Source: Monosporascus cannonballus (taxonomy: Eukaryota; Ascomycota; Sordariomycetes; Xylariales). From it: a DNA stretch of 11,894 nt. Where the stretch lies: assembly GCA_004154925.1 (NCBI GenBank), contig QJNS01000563.1:1-11894 (forward strand). Direction: 5' to 3'. The notes below the pieces were generated by a model that searched no databases, was not told the DNA's origin, and worked only from the letters and a program-made list of their open reading frames with translations. Of this stretch, positions 9,317 through 11,894 are shown piece by piece (positions within the stretch are counted from its first letter, which is position 1; the number at the start of each line of letters is the position of its first letter). The translations under genes and the position numbers were made by a program.

Positions 9317-9704
9317 AGTGCCACGCGATTTAGAAGCCACGAGCTCCTCTTTCTAGATCTCCGCAACGTCGATATTCGCGCAAATTCGCTATAGAAGCTT
9401 TCGAGAGAGGATTGGAGTGGAATCGCGCAAAGCTGCGAGATAGTTATACGAAGTCTCCGCAATTCACTTCGTAGATGTTTTGGATTCTAGAACGGAAAGC
9501 GCAACATGAGTTTTTGTTTGTTCATGTCGTAACGGCAGGTGAAATTTTAGTGGAGCCTCCTTATCACTTCGGAAAGTGGTCCGAGCTCGCTCAACTGCTA
9601 AGGTCCGATGGCTTCATGTCTTTCCAATCAACTCCGCGATATATCCAGTCCTAAGGGACCGCATTGAAATTCTACAGAGCAATCGCCGCAGCGACGACAG
9701 CACG
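9317..9704. promoter_or_regulatory. Shared head-to-head promoter region
   Basis: These 388 bp separate the start codons of the minus-strand Mpp6-like gene and the plus-strand NDUFS6-like gene, so both promoters and both 5' UTRs must fit here or overlap. I see no clear TATA or CCAAT box in a diagnostic position. Transcription start sites are not determinable by eye. Confidence 0.6.
9608..9667 (+). promoter_or_regulatory. Possible uORFs in the NDUFS6-like leader
   Basis: An ATG at 9608 opens a 19-codon frame ending with TGA at 9665-9667, 37 bases before the main start. A second ATG at 9616, in another frame, stops at 9654. If the transcript starts upstream of 9608, ribosomes would meet these before the main ATG. 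Whether this region is transcribed is unknown. Confidence 0.35.
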
Positions 9705-10411
9705 ATGCTCTCGCGTGTGACGCTCCGAAAGGCGCTGCAGCTCCCCCAGTGGACATGTGCAGCCCGGCGAACCCTGACGGCCTCCGCCCGTCTCTACGAC
9801 GCCAAAACCCCCATTCGGAAGGGCGAGACGACCCCCGAGCTCAAGGGAGAGGAGGATTCGTTGGGCCTCGCCGAGAACGAAGAGAGGGGCCTTTCACAGG
9901 CGCCCAACCGGAAAGAGATCTGGTCGCGGAGCCAGAAGCCCAGAGCGGTTGCCATGTCGGGACCGCGATTCGAGCAGACTGATTTCAGCCTCCAAGTACG
10001 ATAGCTTCTCTTGCCTTCGCGTTCGCGCAGTGCGGCGGGTGAGAGTGCATTTGCTAACATCGGAGACAGCCCCAATCTATGGCGGCGATCGAGCTCATCC
10101 ACAGGCAGCCTGTTCGATGGACTCACGAGCGAATAGTGGCCTGTGAGGGCGGCGGTGGTCCCGCCGGACACCCCAGGATCTACATCAACACGGATAAGCC
10201 GGAGATCGCTACGTGTGGCTACTGCGGACTGCCATTTGTGAGTCTGAATCCCGCTGCAGCTGAGGGCTTGGCATCGTCGAACAAGACGAAGGAGACATGG
10301 GATGAGCGAATTCTATATACGCAAGTATTCAACTAACACGTCTCTCAGGCCAACGAGCATCACCGGGAACACCTGGAGTCGCAACCGGAGCCCGCTTTTC
10401 CTCTAGCATGA
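9705..10411 (+). CDS. NDUFS6: Mitochondrial complex I zinc subunit, NDUFS6-like
   Basis: Exons are 9705-9995, 10070-10237 and 10349-10411, giving 173 aa. Intron 1 (74 nt) runs GTACGA to ACAG with a TGCTAAC branch site; intron 2 (111 nt) runs GTGAGT to CTCAG with CTAAC. All junctions are phase 0. NDUFS6 is an accessory subunit of the peripheral arm of NADH:ubiquinone oxidoreductase that binds zinc and is needed late in assembly. The CHCC zinc site is visible as Cys122, His131, Cys146 and Cys149 (ACEGGGGPAGHP and TCGYCG). The N-terminus MLSRVTLRKALQL, rich in Arg and lacking acidic residues, is a likely mitochondrial presequence. FEQTDFSLQPQ joins cleanly across intron 1, and PFANEHHREH across intron 2. 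The open frame extends upstream to a GTG at 9576, but 9705 is the first in-frame ATG and gives the presequence. Confidence 0.95.
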
Positions 10412-10777
10412 ACTAGACATGACTTCAAACAGACATAAAGCGAGAGTGTCATGCATCGACATGGCCCAGGAGTATCCGGCTGGGCATAGGGCCAGCCGGG
10501 CATGTATATATGTACCCGAAGATTAGTCCACGCTGGCTTTACATGATGATCTATTTTTGGCATCTGTCCAGGAGGCAAAATCTATGTAGGCTGAATGAGT
10601 AGCAGTAACATCATTCATTGGCTTTGAGCCGCTTCTAACAGAGGTATAACATAACAATCATCATTGACAGGTAGTATTGCTTGCTACGTTAGTGGGCATT
10701 TGTAGACCCAGAAGCCAAGCAAGCTTAAGCAGCAAATCCCCCACCAAAGCTCCAACAAGATAAAGCCAAAGAAAGCT
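10412..10777. other. Intergenic: 3' UTR and next promoter
   Basis: These 366 bp lie between the NDUFS6-like stop and the next start codon, both on the plus strand. They hold a GC-rich stem-loop near the left side and an A-rich leader (about 10741-10777) just before the next ATG. No gene was recognised. Confidence 0.6.
10476..10499 (+). repeat. Perfect 8-bp stem-loop downstream of NDUFS6-like gene
   Basis: CCGGCTGG and CCAGCCGG are exact reverse complements around an 8-nt loop (GCATAGGG), beginning 65 bases after the stop codon, so probably inside the 3' UTR. A stable GC-rich hairpin is predicted by pairing alone. It is not a bacterial-type terminator, as no T-run follows. Chance remains possible. 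Confidence 0.5.
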
Positions 10778-11597
10778 ATGCCGTCGTCATCCACGACCAC
10801 GCACAATATCTACAGCTTTCTCCTCCTCTCGCTCCTCTTAATCTCCTTCTTCCCCGGACTATTCCACTACCTCACCACGCTGCCATTCTCGATCCTCTCT
10901 TTCCTCTTCGCCCTGCGCAGCAACACCGCACCACCGTCATCCGCATCTGCCTGGGTCCCCACCGACGCAACAACCCCGCCATCAACTAACGACCGGAACG
11001 GCATGTCGTGGTTCCAGAAGCAGTTCACGCTGCCGGCGCGGTCGCGGGGCTCGTACCTGGTGACGGAGCACGTGGTGGGCCAGCTGCCTGAGCTGAGGGA
11101 GTACCGGGTCGGGTTGCTGAACCTGTTCGTGCAGCACACGAGCTGCGCGCTGAGCCTCAACGAGAACTGGGACGACGACGTGCGCGCCGACATGAGCGAC
11201 GCCCTCGACCGCATCGCGCCCGCCGAGGGCCCCAGGGGCGAGGAGCTGTACCGCCACAGCGCCGAGGGGCCCGATGACATGCCCGTAAGTTCCCCGTCTG
11301 CGCGCGTGTGGGAGGGAGAGGCTCTTGACTACCCACATTGGACGGGCGGATGTCGCGGGCGGGCAGGAGCGCGGGAGTAGTAGGTGGGTAGTCGGATTGA
11401 GAGATTCCGGTGGCTAACGAGACGGTTCCGATAACCAGGCACACATCAAGAGCGCTCTGATAGGCGCGAGCGTCACGATCCCCATCAGGGACGGCAAGCT
11501 CGCGACGGGTACGTGGCAGGGAATATGGTATCTGGAGTTCCGGGAGGCGAAGCATACGAGAAAGGTCGTGGCGACCATCCAGGGCGAGAAGGCGTGA
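10778..11597 (+). CDS. YjbQ/UPF0047 family protein with hydrophobic N-terminal extension
   Basis: Exons are 10778-11284 and 11439-11597, giving 221 aa; the 154-nt phase-0 intron has donor GTAAGT, branch-like GGCTAAC and acceptor CCAG. Residues 76-221 match the whole length of the small YjbQ/UPF0047 family: MSWFQKQFTL, QHTSCALSLNEN (119-130), DDMP-AHIKS across the splice junction and GTWQGIW (193-199). Bacterial members have weak thiamine phosphate synthase activity; the physiological role is unsettled. Conserved His120 and His171 are likely active-site or metal residues (inferred). The first 75 residues are extra: residues 11-45 form a long hydrophobic stretch, like a membrane anchor, then a Pro/Ser/Thr-rich linker. 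Family members normally begin at the equivalent of Met76 (ATG 11003), which has G at -3. The upstream part is CT-rich, so it could be leader read as Leu/Ser/Phe/Pro codons. The family is certain; the start is not. Confidence 0.9.
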
Positions 11598-11633
11598 ACA
11601 CATTAGAAGCAATAGAAGAAGGGTGTCGAATCC

Positions 11634-11665
11634 ATTCGATGAAGTAATTCGATGCAGAATTCGAT
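11634..11665. repeat. Three spaced copies of ATTCGAT
   Basis: ATTCGAT occurs at 11634, 11647 and 11659, 13 and 12 bases apart, in the 3' flank of the YjbQ-like gene. The first copy also forms a small palindrome with CGAATCC just before it (CGAAT-CC-ATTCG). Possible 3' UTR element or chance. Confidence 0.5.
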
Positions 11666-11806
11666 TCTATATCTACAAACAATTGCCTGCGACCTACCGA
11701 CAGGTTCTAGTTCGGACACGGTGCTTTAATGCCGGTATCTGATGTTGGAACGTGAATAGGAAGGCGCCTATGCCTCCCGACGCCGTAACGCCCATTTTGT
11801 TGTAGT

Positions 11807-11894
<88 letters not shown>
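11807..11894. repeat. Poly-G run at right contig end
   Basis: There are 88 consecutive G bases to the end of the contig. Long pure poly-G is typical of no-signal calls in two-colour sequencing chemistry and is very unlikely as genomic sequence. Treat the contig as ending at about 11806. Confidence 0.92.

Noticed and set aside
9317..9340. Upstream extension of the Mpp6-like protein to position 9340
   Set aside because: The codon at 9340 is GTG; the first ATG is at 9316 and has a strong context.
9576..9704. Upstream extension of the NDUFS6-like protein to position 9576
   Set aside because: The codon at 9576 is GTG and the extra residues would bury the mitochondrial presequence that begins at the ATG at 9705.
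10867..11612. Several minus-strand open frames across the YjbQ-like gene
   Set aside because: They are antisense shadows in GC-rich coding DNA; the plus-strand frame matches a known family over its whole length.

Overview
This window looks like a piece of a filamentous ascomycete (Pezizomycotina) nuclear genome. The evidence is: protein genes interrupted by short introns (51 to 154 nt), most with GT-AG borders and CTAAC or CTGAC-like branch sites; UTR-sized gene spacing on the right; proteins that match fungal versions of conserved eukaryotic families; and an AT-rich island whose dinucleotide pattern looks like repeat-induced point mutation. The species cannot be named from the sequence. The contig ends in long poly-C (left) and poly-G (right) runs, most easily read as sequencing or assembly artefacts.

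Layout: (1) 545-3766, minus strand: a three-exon gene for an insulin-degrading-enzyme-type M16 zinc protease (Ste23). One of its introns is a multiple of three without a stop, so a plain ORF reading hides it. (2) 3767-8407: about 4.6 kb in which I find no convincing gene. It holds a purine/pyrimidine-skewed promoter-like stretch, scattered short repeats, a roughly 360-bp AT-rich island (6612-6968), a GGCA microsatellite and two mutually antisense unrecognised ORFs. (3) 8408-9316, minus strand: an Mpp6/MPHOSPH6-type exosome cofactor. Its second exon carries an Ser-Asp tract and ends in a CCHC zinc knuckle; the best intron has a GC donor. (4) 9705-10411, plus strand: a three-exon gene for the zinc-binding NDUFS6-type subunit of mitochondrial complex I, head-to-head with the Mpp6-like gene across a 388-bp intergenic region with two small uORFs. 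(5) 10778-11597, plus strand: a two-exon gene of the YjbQ/UPF0047 family, with an unusual hydrophobic N-terminal extension.

The genes do not form a pathway: they are housekeeping genes for peptide degradation, nuclear RNA decay, respiration and a widely conserved small enzyme of uncertain role. I see no defence system, secondary-metabolite cluster, CRISPR array, tRNA, rRNA or intact transposon. The points of most interest are the exon structures, the zinc-knuckle tail on the Mpp6-like protein, the membrane-type extension on the YjbQ-like protein, and the large gene-free interval with its AT-rich relic.
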